From an uncultured Erythrobacter sp. (lineage in GTDB: Bacteria; Pseudomonadota; Alphaproteobacteria; Sphingomonadales; Sphingomonadaceae): a DNA stretch of 64,000 nt. The position numbers and the translations under genes are program-made. Positions 1 to 8,608 of the stretch are shown one piece after another; position 1 is the stretch's first letter, and the number at the start of each line of letters is the position of its first letter. The stretch spans positions 124,001-188,000 of the forward strand of contig NZ_CANMZM010000001.1 in the NCBI RefSeq assembly GCF_947502395.1. Reading direction: 5' to 3'. The notes beneath the pieces were generated by a model. That model was not told the origin of the DNA and ran no database searches. It saw only the letters and a list, made by a program, of their open reading frames with translations.

Positions 1-2
1 GA

Positions 3-617
3 ATGCACAGCCACAGTCACGGCGAATTTGACCCGGAGAATCCGTTGAACAAACCTGATGTACCAGAAGATGTGCAGGACGCGATCCGCACACTCCTGCG
101 CTGGGCCGGTGATGATCCGGACCGCGAAGGCCTGCTCGACACACCCAAGCGGGTCGGTCGTGCATGGCTTGAATATTGCCGCGGCAATCAGGAAGATCCT
201 TCGATCCATTTGGCCCGCATCTTTGAAGAGGTGGGCGGTTATGACGAGATCGTTCTTCTTAAGGACATTCCGTTCCAATCGCACTGCGAACATCACATGG
301 CTCCGATCACGGGCAAGGCGCATATTGCCTATCTTCCTCACAAAAAGATCGTCGGCATCTCTAAGCTTGCCCGCGTGCTTCACGGATATGCCAACCGCCT
401 GCAGGTTCAAGAGCGCCTGACCGCTGAGGTTGCAGAGTGCATTTGGAACAATCTTGATCCACGCGGTGTGGCGGTTGTGATTGAGGCAGAGCATGGCTGC
501 ATGACCGGTCGCGGTGTGAAGGTGCATGAGGTGGAAATGCTTACCAGCCGTATGATGGGATGCTTTCTAGAAGACCCGGCGAGCCGGAAGGAAGTCCTCA
601 GCCTGATGGGCTTTTGA
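3..617 (+). CDS. folE: GTP cyclohydrolase I (type IA)
   Basis: Converts GTP to 7,8-dihydroneopterin triphosphate, the first step of tetrahydrofolate synthesis, in the cytoplasm. The frame gives 204 residues with the family core: SHCEHH around residues 93-98 and EHGCMTGRGV around 163-171. By alignment to the E. coli enzyme, Cys95, His98 and Cys166 are the zinc ligands and His97 and His164 lie in the active site; the 71-residue spacing between the two cysteines matches. The N-terminus MHSHSHGE is histidine-rich. The ATG at position 3 has only two bases in front of it, so its ribosome site cannot be judged and the true start could lie upstream of the window. A thioesterase gene follows 33 nt later on the same strand. 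The family call is secure from the motifs; only the start is uncertain. Confidence 0.95.
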   Translation: MHSHSHGEFDPENPLNKPDVPEDVQDAIRTLLRWAGDDPDREGLLDTPKRVGRAWLEYCRGNQEDPSIHLARIFEEVGGYDEIVLLKDIPFQSHCEHHMAPITGKAHIAYLPHKKIVGISKLARVLHGYANRLQVQERLTAEVAECIWNNLDPRGVAVVIEAEHGCMTGRGVKVHEVEMLTSRMMGCFLEDPASRKEVLSLMGF

Positions 618-650
618 GCTTGCGGTAATTTGTCGCTAGGGGGGCGGGCC

Positions 651-1085
651 ATGACTGCTTCATCGCTTACCCCTGTCCTTTCGACTGCAGAATTGGCTGA
701 GTTTTTCGCTCGGGCCTTCCCAAGCCTCGATCCTTCGACTCATGAGATTGAGACTATTGAGCCCGGCTTTGTCCGACTGCGACAGTCCGTTGAAGAGAAC
801 ATGTTGCGTCCCGGGGGCATAGTGTCGGGTCCAACGCAAATGGGGGTGGTTGACCGCGCAGCCTATGCGGTGATCCTCGCCCATATCGGGATCGTCCCGA
901 TGGCGGTCACCAGCAATCTCAATATGAGCTTTCTTCGCGCTGTCGAAGCACGCGACTTCTATGCCGATGCGCAATTGATCAAGCTTGGCCGTCGATTGGC
1001 CACGGTTGATGTGCGACTTTGGCAGGACGACACCGCGAAAATCGCGGCGCAGTCAACTGTGACTTACGCGTTGCCGGCAGAATAG
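651..1085 (+). CDS. PaaI-family hotdog acyl-CoA thioesterase
   Basis: A 144-residue single hotdog domain. The segment NMLRPGGIVSGPTQMGVVDR near residues 49-68 is the usual PaaI/YbgC-like core, where a Gly-rich turn precedes the long central helix, and LNMSFLR near residue 91 is the following strand typical of the family. Members hydrolyse acyl- or aryl-CoA thioesters; the substrate cannot be read from the sequence. I chose the ATG at 651 because a purine-rich GGGGGGCGG lies just before it; a TTG at 630 in the same frame would add seven residues. It follows folE closely on the same strand and may share its transcript, although no functional link to folate is known. Confidence 0.8.
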   Translation: MTASSLTPVLSTAELAEFFARAFPSLDPSTHEIETIEPGFVRLRQSVEENMLRPGGIVSGPTQMGVVDRAAYAVILAHIGIVPMAVTSNLNMSFLRAVEARDFYADAQLIKLGRRLATVDVRLWQDDTAKIAAQSTVTYALPAE

Positions 1086-1130
1086 CGCGCGACGGGGAGT
1101 AACGCCTGCCCGCCACGCGCCCAAATTATA

Positions 1131-1610
1131 TCACATTTGGCCGAGCATATGCTCTGCGCTGGAGACTTTGAAGTCGCCTGGTGCTTCGACATTAAGCTGG
1201 GTCACCGTGCCGTCTTCGATCACCATCGAGAAACGTTGGCCGCGCTTACCCAAGCCAAAGCCTGAACCGTCCATGGTTAGGCCAACGGCTTCTACAAACT
1301 CGCCATTGCCGTCTGCGAGCATGGTGATATCGCCTGAGCCAGCGGCATCGTTCCATGCGCCCATCACGAAGGCATCGTTGACCGCAGTGCCGACAATCTC
1401 GTCAACGCCTTTGGCTTTGAGGTCTTCGGCCTTCTCAACAAAGCCAGGGAGGTGCTTGGCCGAGCAAGTCGGGGTGAATGCGCCGGGTACAGAGAATAAT
1501 GCCACTTTCTTGCCAGCAAAATACTCGGAAGCTTTGACAGGCTGCGGGCCTTTAGCGGTGGCTTTCACCATGTTCACGTCTGGCACTTTATCGCCAACCG
1601 AAATCGTCAT
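1131..1610 (-). CDS. Peroxiredoxin, Prx5-like (redoxin family)
   Basis: A thiol peroxidase of 159 residues that reduces hydrogen peroxide and alkyl hydroperoxides. The peroxidatic site reads PGAFTPTCS with Cys49 as the attacking cysteine. No other cysteine occurs in the protein, so it should work as a 1-Cys enzyme that needs an external thiol such as glutathione or thioredoxin for recycling. The Prx5-type segment GLGKRGQRFSMVIEDG near residues 119-134 supports the subfamily. The start is fixed by a good AGGAG about seven bases upstream of the ATG (reading the minus strand). It is transcribed convergently with the thioesterase gene and divergently from the exported protein at 1825. Confidence 0.92.
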   Translation of the reverse strand: MTISVGDKVPDVNMVKATAKGPQPVKASEYFAGKKVALFSVPGAFTPTCSAKHLPGFVEKAEDLKAKGVDEIVGTAVNDAFVMGAWNDAAGSGDITMLADGNGEFVEAVGLTMDGSGFGLGKRGQRFSMVIEDGTVTQLNVEAPGDFKVSSAEHMLGQM

Positions 1611-1824
1611 CGTAATCTCCTCAGGGACATGTGGACTCGTACCTAGCTGCGCCTGATGCAGCGGTTTCTCGACCGATATAGGGTCTTAAGGCTTGGTCAC
1701 AATGTCCGATTTTATCAGAGGGATGCTTGGTTTAAATCCCTTAACTCAAGATGTTGAAGTTCGCGTAAACTCGCTGAGCGAAGCTTAAGGGCGTGGTGGA
1801 ACACTTTGGCTTTTGGGGACACGC

Positions 1825-2394
1825 ATGAAAATCGACAATGAAACCGCGCTGGATCGGGGACTCTGGAACGCGATAAAATCAACGAGCACCGTTATTGCAG
1901 TGGCTCTTGGGACGGCTTTTGCCGCTGTTCCTGCACAAGCGGACAGCGGATTTGAGAACGCACATTCTCTTCGTAGTCTGGACATCATGCTGATGGTGAC
2001 TGCGTTGCGTTGCCGCAAGGGACCGCACGATTTCCAGGGCGACTACCACCGCTTTTCGGCCAAGCATTTGAACGATTTGAATGCGGCCAGTCGGACTCTG
2101 AAGCGCACTTTTGCAGCAAGCTATGGTGAGAAAAACCCGGCGCGGGCGCTCGATCGGATGGGGGTCAAGATTGCCAATTCCTATGGTGATGGACACCCAT
2201 GGCTTACCTGCGCGGAGCTGCAACAGGTGACACGCGATCTTTCGCAGAGCCCCGATGCGGCAGACCTTGCAGTAAATGCGCGTTACCTGCTCAGCGCGTC
2301 ACGGCCCCAAACAGAGCCGACACCACAGGTGGCACAAAACGACGACCTGCAAATCAGCTACAATATGACGGCGGAATGGGAACAACGCCCGTAA
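1825..2394 (+). CDS. Small exported protein of unknown function
   Basis: I do not recognise a characterised family. The 189-residue product has a Sec-type signal peptide: a charged start, a hydrophobic stretch around residues 19-35, and a likely cleavage after AQA near residue 39. The mature part contains the conserved-looking stretches MLMVTALRCRKG and YGDGHPWLTCAEL, each with one cysteine that could form a disulfide in the periplasm. The C-terminus is polar and Pro/Gln-rich. The ATG at 1825 was preferred over a TTG at 1813 because it gives a clean signal peptide. It lies 162 nt upstream of ahcY on the same strand, but an A/T-rich palindrome between them suggests ahcY has its own control. 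Confidence 0.6.
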   Translation: MKIDNETALDRGLWNAIKSTSTVIAVALGTAFAAVPAQADSGFENAHSLRSLDIMLMVTALRCRKGPHDFQGDYHRFSAKHLNDLNAASRTLKRTFAASYGEKNPARALDRMGVKIANSYGDGHPWLTCAELQQVTRDLSQSPDAADLAVNARYLLSASRPQTEPTPQVAQNDDLQISYNMTAEWEQRP

Positions 2395-2435
2395 TCGGTG
2401 GGAATAGTGAGAGCATGCGACAGAGGCATATCAAG

Positions 2436-2455
2436 ATATAAAGAAAACTTTATAT
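2436..2455. repeat. Perfect 8-bp A/T-rich palindrome upstream of ahcY
   Basis: ATATAAAG and CTTTATAT pair perfectly around an AAAA loop, 41 nt after the stop of the exported protein and about 100 nt before the ahcY ATG. It has no G/C pairs at the base and no following T-tract, so it is a weak terminator candidate. It could equally be an operator or part of the ahcY promoter (TATATA lies in its right arm). The function is unproven. Confidence 0.4.
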
Positions 2456-2556
2456 AGTGATTGCCCCAACGGTAATGGGCGGCTATGAGCGCGCCCAGAA
2501 ACCGGGCCAATGCAATTTTCAAACAGGGCCCTCCAACCAACAACAGGAGATGGCCC

Positions 2557-3975
2557 ATGGCCACAGCAGCTCTCACTCATGAATATGTGATCAAGGACAT
2601 TGCACTTGCCGAATTTGGCCGTGATGAGATCGCAATTGCCGAAACCGAAATGCCGGGCCTTATGGCTCTGCGCGAGGAGTATGGCGCAGCTCAGCCGCTG
2701 AAAGGCGCGCGTATCACTGGATCGCTCCACATGACGATCCAGACCGCAGTTCTCATTGAGACACTCGTGGCTCTTGGTGCCGAAGTACGTTGGGCAACCT
2801 GCAACATCTTCTCGACCCAAGACCACGCGGCGGCTGCTATCGCTGACCAAGGCATCCCTGTGTTCGCGATCAAGGGTGAGACGCTCGCCGATTATTGGGA
2901 CTACGTTGGCCGTATCTTCGATTGGTCGACTGACACCGATCCCGATCTCACTGCCAATATCATCCTTGATGATGGCGGCGATGCCACCATGTTTGCTCTT
3001 TGGGGAGCACGAATCGAAGCGGGCGAAGAACTGCCTGCTCCGGCCAATGCTGAAGAGATTGAATTCCAGCGTGCGCTGAAAGCATACGTCAAAGCAAAGC
3101 CTGGTTACCTCACCAAGAGCGTTCAGAACATCAAGGGCGTTTCTGAAGAGACAACCACCGGTGTTATGCGCCTTTATCAGATCGCCAAGCAGGGCAAGCT
3201 TCCGTTCCCAGCGATCAACGTCAACGACAGCGTCACTAAGTCGAAGTTCGACAACCTCTATGGTTGTAAGGAAAGCCTCGTTGACGCAATCCGCCGCGCA
3301 ACCGACGTGATGCTTGCTGGTAAAGTCGCTTGTGTTGCTGGCTATGGTGATGTGGGCAAGGGTTCTGCCGCATCGCTTCGCGACGGCGGCGCTCGCGTAA
3401 TGGTCACCGAAATCGATCCGATCTGCGCTCTTCAGGCGGCAATGGACGGCTACGAAGTTGTGTCCATGGAAGAAGCCACCAAGCGCGCTGACATCTTCGT
3501 AACGGCTACCGGCAATGAAGACGTGATCACCGGCGAGCACATGAAGAACATGAAAAACATGGCGATTGTGTGCAACATCGGTCACTTCGATAGCGAGATT
3601 CAAATCTCTGCGCTCGACAATTACGATTGGAAAGAAATCAAAGAGGGCACCGACATGGTGACCATGCCTGACGGCAACAGCCTTCTGATCCTTGCCAAAG
3701 GTCGTCTGGTGAACCTGGGCTGTGCAACCGGCCACCCAAGCTTTGTGATGAGTGCAAGCTTCACCAACCAGACGCTGGCTCAGATCGAGCTGTTCACCAA
3801 GTCGGACGAGTATGAGAACGACGTTTACGTGCTGCCCAAGCATTTGGATGAGAAAGTGGCGGCGCTTCACCTCGAAAAGCTCGGCGTGCAACTGTCTCAG
3901 CTGAGCCAGACACAAGCTGATTACATCGGTGTGCCGAAAGAAGGTCCATTCAAGCCGGATCACTACCGCTATTAG
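2557..3975 (+). CDS. ahcY: Adenosylhomocysteinase (SAH hydrolase)
   Basis: Reversibly cleaves S-adenosyl-L-homocysteine to adenosine and homocysteine, removing the product inhibitor of methyltransferases in the activated methyl cycle. The 472-residue product matches the family throughout: the [13 protein letters not shown] segment, [25 protein letters not shown] in the substrate domain, the NAD-binding [10 protein letters not shown] loop, and the C-terminal KPDHYRY that closes over the neighbouring subunit's cofactor. The ATG at 2557 was chosen over upstream in-frame starts because ACAGGAGA lies at the right distance and the extra 24 residues upstream do not look like protein. A hairpin terminator follows. 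I searched the leader by eye for the known SAH-riboswitch consensus and did not find it. Confidence 0.98.
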   Translation: MATAALTHEYVIKDIALAEFGRDEIAIAETEMPGLMALREEYGAAQPLKGARITGSLHMTIQTAVLIETLVALGAEVRWATCNIFSTQDHAAAAIADQGIPVFAIKGETLADYWDYVGRIFDWSTDTDPDLTANIILDDGGDATMFALWGARIEAGEELPAPANAEEIEFQRALKAYVKAKPGYLTKSVQNIKGVSEETTTGVMRLYQIAKQGKLPFPAINVNDSVTKSKFDNLYGCKESLVDAIRRATDVMLAGKVACVAGYGDVGKGSAASLRDGGARVMVTEIDPICALQAAMDGYEVVSMEEATKRADIFVTATGNEDVITGEHMKNMKNMAIVCNIGHFDSEIQISALDNYDWKEIKEGTDMVTMPDGNSLLILAKGRLVNLGCATGHPSFVMSASFTNQTLAQIELFTKSDEYENDVYVLPKHLDEKVAALHLEKLGVQLSQLSQTQADYIGVPKEGPFKPDHYRY

Positions 3976-4009
3976 AGCGATTCAACAGGGCATTATGCCC
4001 GAAATTCAG

Positions 4010-4058
4010 AGCCCTCGGACGCTCACATGCGCTAGCTTGTGTGTTTCCGGGGGCTTTT
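4010..4058 (+). terminator. Rho-independent terminator after ahcY
   Basis: AGCCCTCGG at 4010-4018 pairs with CCGGGGGCT at 4047-4055 (one G-T pair) and is followed by a short T-run. The loop is long, 28 nt. It lies 35 nt after the ahcY stop and just before divL, so it should separate the two transcripts. A smaller hairpin, GGGCA/TGCCC, sits at 3988-4000. Confidence 0.6.
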
Positions 4059-4107
4059 GCATGCCTTGCCCGTTGCAACCCGCGTCGCACCCGCATAGCT
4101 GAGACCT

Positions 4108-6453
4108 ATGGAAGTCTCGTTGACAGCATTGATAGTGATTGCACTCTTGCTTGCTGCGTGGACAGTGGCTGCAGCGGTGCTGATGCTGCGTGCTTCCGCC
4201 AAGACTCAGCGTACCAAGGCTCTGCAAACCTCGCTCAAGCGGATGCAGCATCTGGTCGACGTTGCCCCAGCGGTTCCCTTGTTGGTGCGCACGGATGGCC
4301 GGATCGAAGCGCCCGAGCGCTTGGCGCGCTGGTTGGGGCTTGAGAAGATTCCTGCCTATCTTTCTGAGCTCGAAGGCGCTTCGGGCGAGGGGCTGTCGAA
4401 ACCGCAGGTTGAGGAGTTGTGGCACAAGGTGCGCGCCACCCAGAAGAGCGCGTCGCCCTTTTCCGTGACCATTACACCGTCTGGTTCTCAGCGAAGCCTT
4501 TCCTTGGAAGGATCGCTTGCCGATCCGCAGGTCTCACCTGGAGGCGCTGCTATTGTCTGGGTATTCGATTTCACCACCAGCGAAAGCGAGCTGGCCCGTC
4601 TTCGCACCGAAGCGAGCATCGCAAAGTCCGACTTTGCCGCCTTGAGTGGGCTTATCGCCTCGGCACCCATTCCGATGTGGATCCGCGATCCTGAGATGAA
4701 GTTGAGGCTGGCTAATAAGGCCTACGTCGAAGCAGTGGGTGCGGACAGCCTTGAGGCCGTGATCGAGGGCCAGATCGAATTGCTCGAAGCGCGTGATGGC
4801 CAATCGCCGGCACAGATTGCGCGTGGCGTCTTTGAGGGTAAAGAGCAGATTGACCGAGTGGACGGTGTCACCATCGACGGTGAGCGACGCTCTATGCGGG
4901 TCACGGATCTACCCTTGGGCGAGGACGGCGTTGCAGGATATGCCATCGATGTTGAAGAGCGACAGCAGCTGGCGCGCAACTTCCGCGCTTTCCGCGATGC
5001 GCAGCGTGCAATGCTTGATCAGCTCTCCGTCGGCGTCGCTCAGTTTGGCGCTGACGAGGCTCTGAGTTTCGCCAACCGACCTTTCCGGCGGCTGTTCGGA
5101 CTTTCAAACGACGTGCTCGAAGGCAAGCTTGCATTTGATCGCCTTCTCGCCGACGCGCGTGAACGGGGGCAGACACCGGAAGTGCGCGACTTCCCCGAGT
5201 GGCGCGAAGAGCATCGTGCATGGTTCGATGCGGCTGAAACTCTAGAGGAATATTGGCCGTTGCCAGGGGGCATGCATTTGCGGATCGTCGCACAGCCTAT
5301 GCCTGATGGTGGGCTGGTCATGATCGCAGAGGACCGCACTGAACAGCTTGCTCTGTCGGCAACGCGCGACACGCTTTTGCGAACACGCACCGCCACACTC
5401 GACAGCCTGTTTGAAGCGCTTGCCATATTTGCGCCCGATGGTTCTGTCCAATTGTGGAACCGCAGCTTTGCAGGGACCTGGGGGCTTTCAGGTAATTTCC
5501 TTGATACCCACCCCAGTGCTGAAGAGCTTTTGGCGGCTATCGGGACCAATCTTGAGACCCCGTCCGAGAGCGAAGCAATCGGCGCTGTGGTACGAGCAGC
5601 GACGCTTGATCGGCGCGAGAAAGAGGGCCAATTGGCGCTCGCTGACGGTCGAACCCTGCGCTTTGCCGGTGTGCCTTTGCCTGATGGAAACGGCCTCCTG
5701 ACTGTGCTCGACATCACCGACTCACAAAAGGCAGAACAGGCTCTGCGCGAACGGGCGATCGCTTTGGAGGAGGCTGATGCGGTGAAAGCGCGCTTCCTTG
5801 CCAATATGTCCTACGAATTCCGTACGCCACTCACCACCATCGGTGGTTTTGCCGAACTTCTCGCCAGTGGAGCCGCAGGCGACATGGGTGAGCAGGCCGG
5901 TGAGTATGTCGATGCCATCATTAAATCGGTCGCGCGTCTGACCGAGCAGGTCGAAAACGTGCTCGACCTTTCCCAAACCGAAGCGGGTCTGATGCCGATC
6001 ACTAAGGAGGATGTCGACCTGTTGCCATTCCTGACATCGCTGGTGCGAGAGCGTGAAACCGCAATAGTCAAAGCGAGGTTGGGCCTGGACCTAAAAGGCA
6101 GGCGAGGGCGCGTGGTCGAGGCTGATCCGCGTCAGCTGGGTCGCGCGGTTGGCAACCTTATCGACAATGCGATTGCGGGCACGCCTAACGGTGGCAAGAT
6201 CACCATTGAGCTTCCGAAACCGGCACGCGATGACGATTGGCGCGGTCGGATCATCATACGCGATGATGGGCGCGGGATGCCGCGTGAGCAGTTGGAGCGG
6301 TTGATGGGCGCTTTGCCGGAGAGCGATGAGCCGGGCGAGGGGACGGGTCTTGGCATCAGGCTTGCCCATCAATTGGTCGCGGCCCATGGCGGCACGCTTG
6401 AGCTTGATAGCCATGAGGGTGTTGGCACAATCGCGGTGATCACGCTTCCGTGA
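4108..6453 (+). CDS. divL: DivL-type PAS sensor pseudokinase (Tyr replaces H-box His)
   Basis: A 781-residue membrane-anchored sensor kinase homologue. One transmembrane helix spans about residues 5-27, followed by several PAS-like domains (roughly 45-150, 185-290, 300-420, 430-545), a DHp helix pair and a HATPase domain. The H-box reads FLANMSYEFRTPL, with Tyr569 where phosphorelay kinases have histidine. The codon is TAC at 5812-5814. The ATPase boxes look intact: NLIDNAIAG (N), DDGRGMP (G1), GEGTGLG (G2). In Caulobacter, DivL has tyrosine at the same place and signals by binding the response regulator DivK and the kinase CckA to control CtrA, and needs no histidine phosphorylation. The length, single helix, PAS array and the downstream tsaE all fit DivL. 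It heads the long operon and overlaps tsaE by 4 nt. Confidence 0.88.
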   Translation: MEVSLTALIVIALLLAAWTVAAAVLMLRASAKTQRTKALQTSLKRMQHLVDVAPAVPLLVRTDGRIEAPERLARWLGLEKIPAYLSELEGASGEGLSKPQVEELWHKVRATQKSASPFSVTITPSGSQRSLSLEGSLADPQVSPGGAAIVWVFDFTTSESELARLRTEASIAKSDFAALSGLIASAPIPMWIRDPEMKLRLANKAYVEAVGADSLEAVIEGQIELLEARDGQSPAQIARGVFEGKEQIDRVDGVTIDGERRSMRVTDLPLGEDGVAGYAIDVEERQQLARNFRAFRDAQRAMLDQLSVGVAQFGADEALSFANRPFRRLFGLSNDVLEGKLAFDRLLADARERGQTPEVRDFPEWREEHRAWFDAAETLEEYWPLPGGMHLRIVAQPMPDGGLVMIAEDRTEQLALSATRDTLLRTRTATLDSLFEALAIFAPDGSVQLWNRSFAGTWGLSGNFLDTHPSAEELLAAIGTNLETPSESEAIGAVVRAATLDRREKEGQLALADGRTLRFAGVPLPDGNGLLTVLDITDSQKAEQALRERAIALEEADAVKARFLANMSYEFRTPLTTIGGFAELLASGAAGDMGEQAGEYVDAIIKSVARLTEQVENVLDLSQTEAGLMPITKEDVDLLPFLTSLVRERETAIVKARLGLDLKGRRGRVVEADPRQLGRAVGNLIDNAIAGTPNGGKITIELPKPARDDDWRGRIIIRDDGRGMPREQLERLMGALPESDEPGEGTGLGIRLAHQLVAAHGGTLELDSHEGVGTIAVITLP

Positions 6454-6905
6454 GCGAGAATTTGAAACGCAAGCTGCCCGATCTGGAGGCCATGGCGGCG
6501 TGGGGCGCAACAATTGCAGAGTTTGTGCAACCCGGCGACGTGATCGCGCTCGAAGGCGGCTTGGGAGCTGGCAAGACCACTTTGGCGCGTGCCATCCTTG
6601 GTGCCTTGGGGCACGAGGGCGAGGTGCCATCGCCCACTTTCACTATTATCGAAACATACAATGCGCCGCCGCTTCGTGTCCCAGTCGCGCATGCGGATTT
6701 CTATCGCTTGGAAGAATCATCAGAAGTGATCGAATTGGGTCTTGATGACTACCGCGAGGGCGCTGTGCTGATCGCTGAATGGCCGGATCACGCCGGCGGC
6801 TTTGCGCATGAAGCGGGATGTCTCACGATTGTGTTGGAAACCGCAGAAGAAGGCCGCCTTGCGACTGTAAAACCGGGCGCGGATTGGGTAGGGCGTACTC
6901 CATGA
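6450..6905 (+). CDS. tsaE: tRNA t6A biosynthesis ATPase TsaE
   Basis: ATP-binding partner of TsaB and TsaD that drives threonylcarbamoyl transfer to A37 of ANN-decoding tRNAs. The 151-residue product has the Walker A loop GGLGAGKTT near residues 36-44, the family's PSPTFTIIETY after it, HADFYRLE near residue 80 and AEWPD near residue 109. The start is GTG overlapping the divL stop as GTGA, which implies translational coupling. It is on the usual length for TsaE. Its place between divL and amgK is a recurring alphaproteobacterial order. Confidence 0.95.
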   Translation: MSENLKRKLPDLEAMAAWGATIAEFVQPGDVIALEGGLGAGKTTLARAILGALGHEGEVPSPTFTIIETYNAPPLRVPVAHADFYRLEESSEVIELGLDDYREGAVLIAEWPDHAGGFAHEAGCLTIVLETAEEGRLATVKPGADWVGRTP

Positions 6906-7888
6906 GCGATCTTCCGCAGGGACTTCACGCATTTATCGAAAGCGCTGGCTGGGGCGAGGCAGCGATTGAACCGATACCGGGCGATGCTTCTTTTCGGCGG
7001 TATTTCCGGTTGAGGCGGGCGGATGGCAGCACCGCGATGCTGATGCATGCTCCGCCGCCTGAGGAAGACCCAAGTGAGTTCTTGCGCGTCGGCGCATGGC
7101 TTTGCGAGCAGAGTATGCGTGCGCCCAAAATCCTTGCGACCGACCAGCCTGCAGGATGGGTGCTGATCGAGGATTTCGGCAATGACCGGATGCGCGAGTG
7201 GCTCGATGACAATCCGCAGGATGAGTTGACCGCTTATGAAGCGGCGATCGATGCGCTTGTTGCGCTGCATCAGTGTCCAGCTGGCCCGTTTTCACCATAC
7301 GATATGCAGGCATATCTGCGCGAAGTGGCTTTGTTCACCGAGTGGTATTGCCCGGCGCAATCACTGGATGTCGATGTGGCGGGCTATGAAGTGGCTTGGC
7401 AAAAGGCGCTCTCGCCATTGGTCGAGCGACAATCACAGCCCGTTACGGTCCTTCGTGATTATCACGCTGAGAACATTATGCTTCTGGGGAGCAGGCCGAG
7501 TGCGCCTCAGGGCCTGATCGACTTCCAGGATGCGCTGGTGGGCCACCCGGCTTACGATCTTGTTTCGCTCCTTCAAGATGCGCGCCGCGATGTGTCGCTC
7601 GAACTCGAAGAGGCAATGCTCGCTCGATACATTGATGCAACCGCTGCGGATGAAGAATTCCGCGCAGACTACGCTCGCCTCGGGGCACAGCGAAACGCCA
7701 AGATCGTCGGCATCTTTACCCGCCTTTTCAGGCGCGATGGGAAAACCAGATACCTTGCAATGATCCCGCGAGTCTGGGCGGCAATGGAGCGCGATCTGGC
7801 GCATTCTGGCTTAAAGCCGGTTGCCGATTGGTTCGCCGCAAACATTCCGGATGACCTGCGCCGATCAGGCGGGGGCACGATTTCGTGA
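6902..7888 (+). CDS. amgK: N-acetylmuramate/N-acetylglucosamine-1-kinase
   Basis: Aminoglycoside-phosphotransferase-fold kinase, 328 residues. The catalytic segment reads VLRDYHAENIMLL near residue 183, and the metal-binding segment GLIDFQDALVGHPAYDL follows near residue 206; both are diagnostic for AmgK. The enzyme makes MurNAc-1-phosphate, feeding MurU in the cell-wall recycling route that bypasses de novo UDP-MurNAc synthesis, known from Pseudomonas and Caulobacter. The ATG at 6902 overlaps the tsaE stop as ATGA; longer in-frame starts would lie inside tsaE. The next gene is murU, also overlapping by 4 nt, which makes the assignment strong. Confidence 0.93.
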   Translation: MSDLPQGLHAFIESAGWGEAAIEPIPGDASFRRYFRLRRADGSTAMLMHAPPPEEDPSEFLRVGAWLCEQSMRAPKILATDQPAGWVLIEDFGNDRMREWLDDNPQDELTAYEAAIDALVALHQCPAGPFSPYDMQAYLREVALFTEWYCPAQSLDVDVAGYEVAWQKALSPLVERQSQPVTVLRDYHAENIMLLGSRPSAPQGLIDFQDALVGHPAYDLVSLLQDARRDVSLELEEAMLARYIDATAADEEFRADYARLGAQRNAKIVGIFTRLFRRDGKTRYLAMIPRVWAAMERDLAHSGLKPVADWFAANIPDDLRRSGGGTIS

Positions 7889-8601
7889 GCAAGATTGCCA
7901 GCGACACCGCCATGGTAATGGCGGCTGGGATGGGCAAACGCATGCGCCCGCTAACCGCTGCGATGCCAAAACCAATGGTCAGGGTTGCTGGGAAACCCTT
8001 GATCGACCACGCGTTGGATCGTCTCGCCGACGGCGGTGTCCAGCGAGCTGTTGTCAATGTCCATTATCTCGCCGATGCACTCGAAGCACATGTTCTGGAG
8101 CGAAAGACTCCGAGCGTCGTCATCTCGGATGAGCGCGATGCTCTGTTGGAAACCGGCGGGGGCCTGATCAAGGCGCAACACTCTCTGCCGGACCCGTTCT
8201 TTTGCCTTAACGCAGACAACATCTGGCTCGATGGCCCGCGTAGCGCTTTTCACGATCTTTCCGCGCGCTGGAACCCGGATGAGATGGACGCGCTGCTGCT
8301 GCTAGTGAGCCATGCCCGCGCCGAAAATTTTTCTGGAAAAGGCGACTTCCATATGGACCCGCTTGGCCGTCTTAAGCGCCGCTCCTCAGGCCGGATCGCT
8401 CCCTTTATCTACACTGGCATTCAATTGGTTTCCAAACGCCTCCTGCGCGATGCTCCGGAAGGTAGATTCTCAACCAATATCCTGTGGAACCGTGCGATGG
8501 AGGAAGGGCGGCTGTACGGTCTGTCCTTCACCGGGATGTGGTACGAAGTTGGGACGCCGGACGCGATTGCACCCACCGAAGACGCGCTGAGGCGAGGTTA
8601 G
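7885..8601 (+). CDS. murU: N-acetylmuramate-1-phosphate uridylyltransferase
   Basis: Nucleotidyltransferase of 238 residues that makes UDP-MurNAc from MurNAc-1-phosphate and UTP. The nucleotide-binding signature AAGMGKRMRPLT is at residues 13-24, followed by PKPMVRVAGKPLIDH, and the metal-binding NADN near residue 111. It starts with GTG overlapping the amgK stop (GTGA). With amgK it forms the complete anabolic MurNAc salvage pair, which in other bacteria gives intrinsic tolerance of fosfomycin. A glucose-1-phosphate thymidylyltransferase-like enzyme would look similar, but the amgK neighbour and the short length favour MurU. Confidence 0.93.
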   Translation: MSKIASDTAMVMAAGMGKRMRPLTAAMPKPMVRVAGKPLIDHALDRLADGGVQRAVVNVHYLADALEAHVLERKTPSVVISDERDALLETGGGLIKAQHSLPDPFFCLNADNIWLDGPRSAFHDLSARWNPDEMDALLLLVSHARAENFSGKGDFHMDPLGRLKRRSSGRIAPFIYTGIQLVSKRLLRDAPEGRFSTNILWNRAMEEGRLYGLSFTGMWYEVGTPDAIAPTEDALRRG

Positions 8602-8608
8602 CGCGAGC

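Noticed and set aside
2395..2556. SAH or SAM riboswitch before ahcY
   Set aside because: I could not find the known consensus or its pseudoknot in the leader; only an A/T-rich palindrome is present.
2431..3963. 510-codon minus-strand open frame opposite ahcY
   Set aside because: It mirrors ahcY codon positions, has His/Val-rich random composition and no family motif; ahcY is certain on the other strand.
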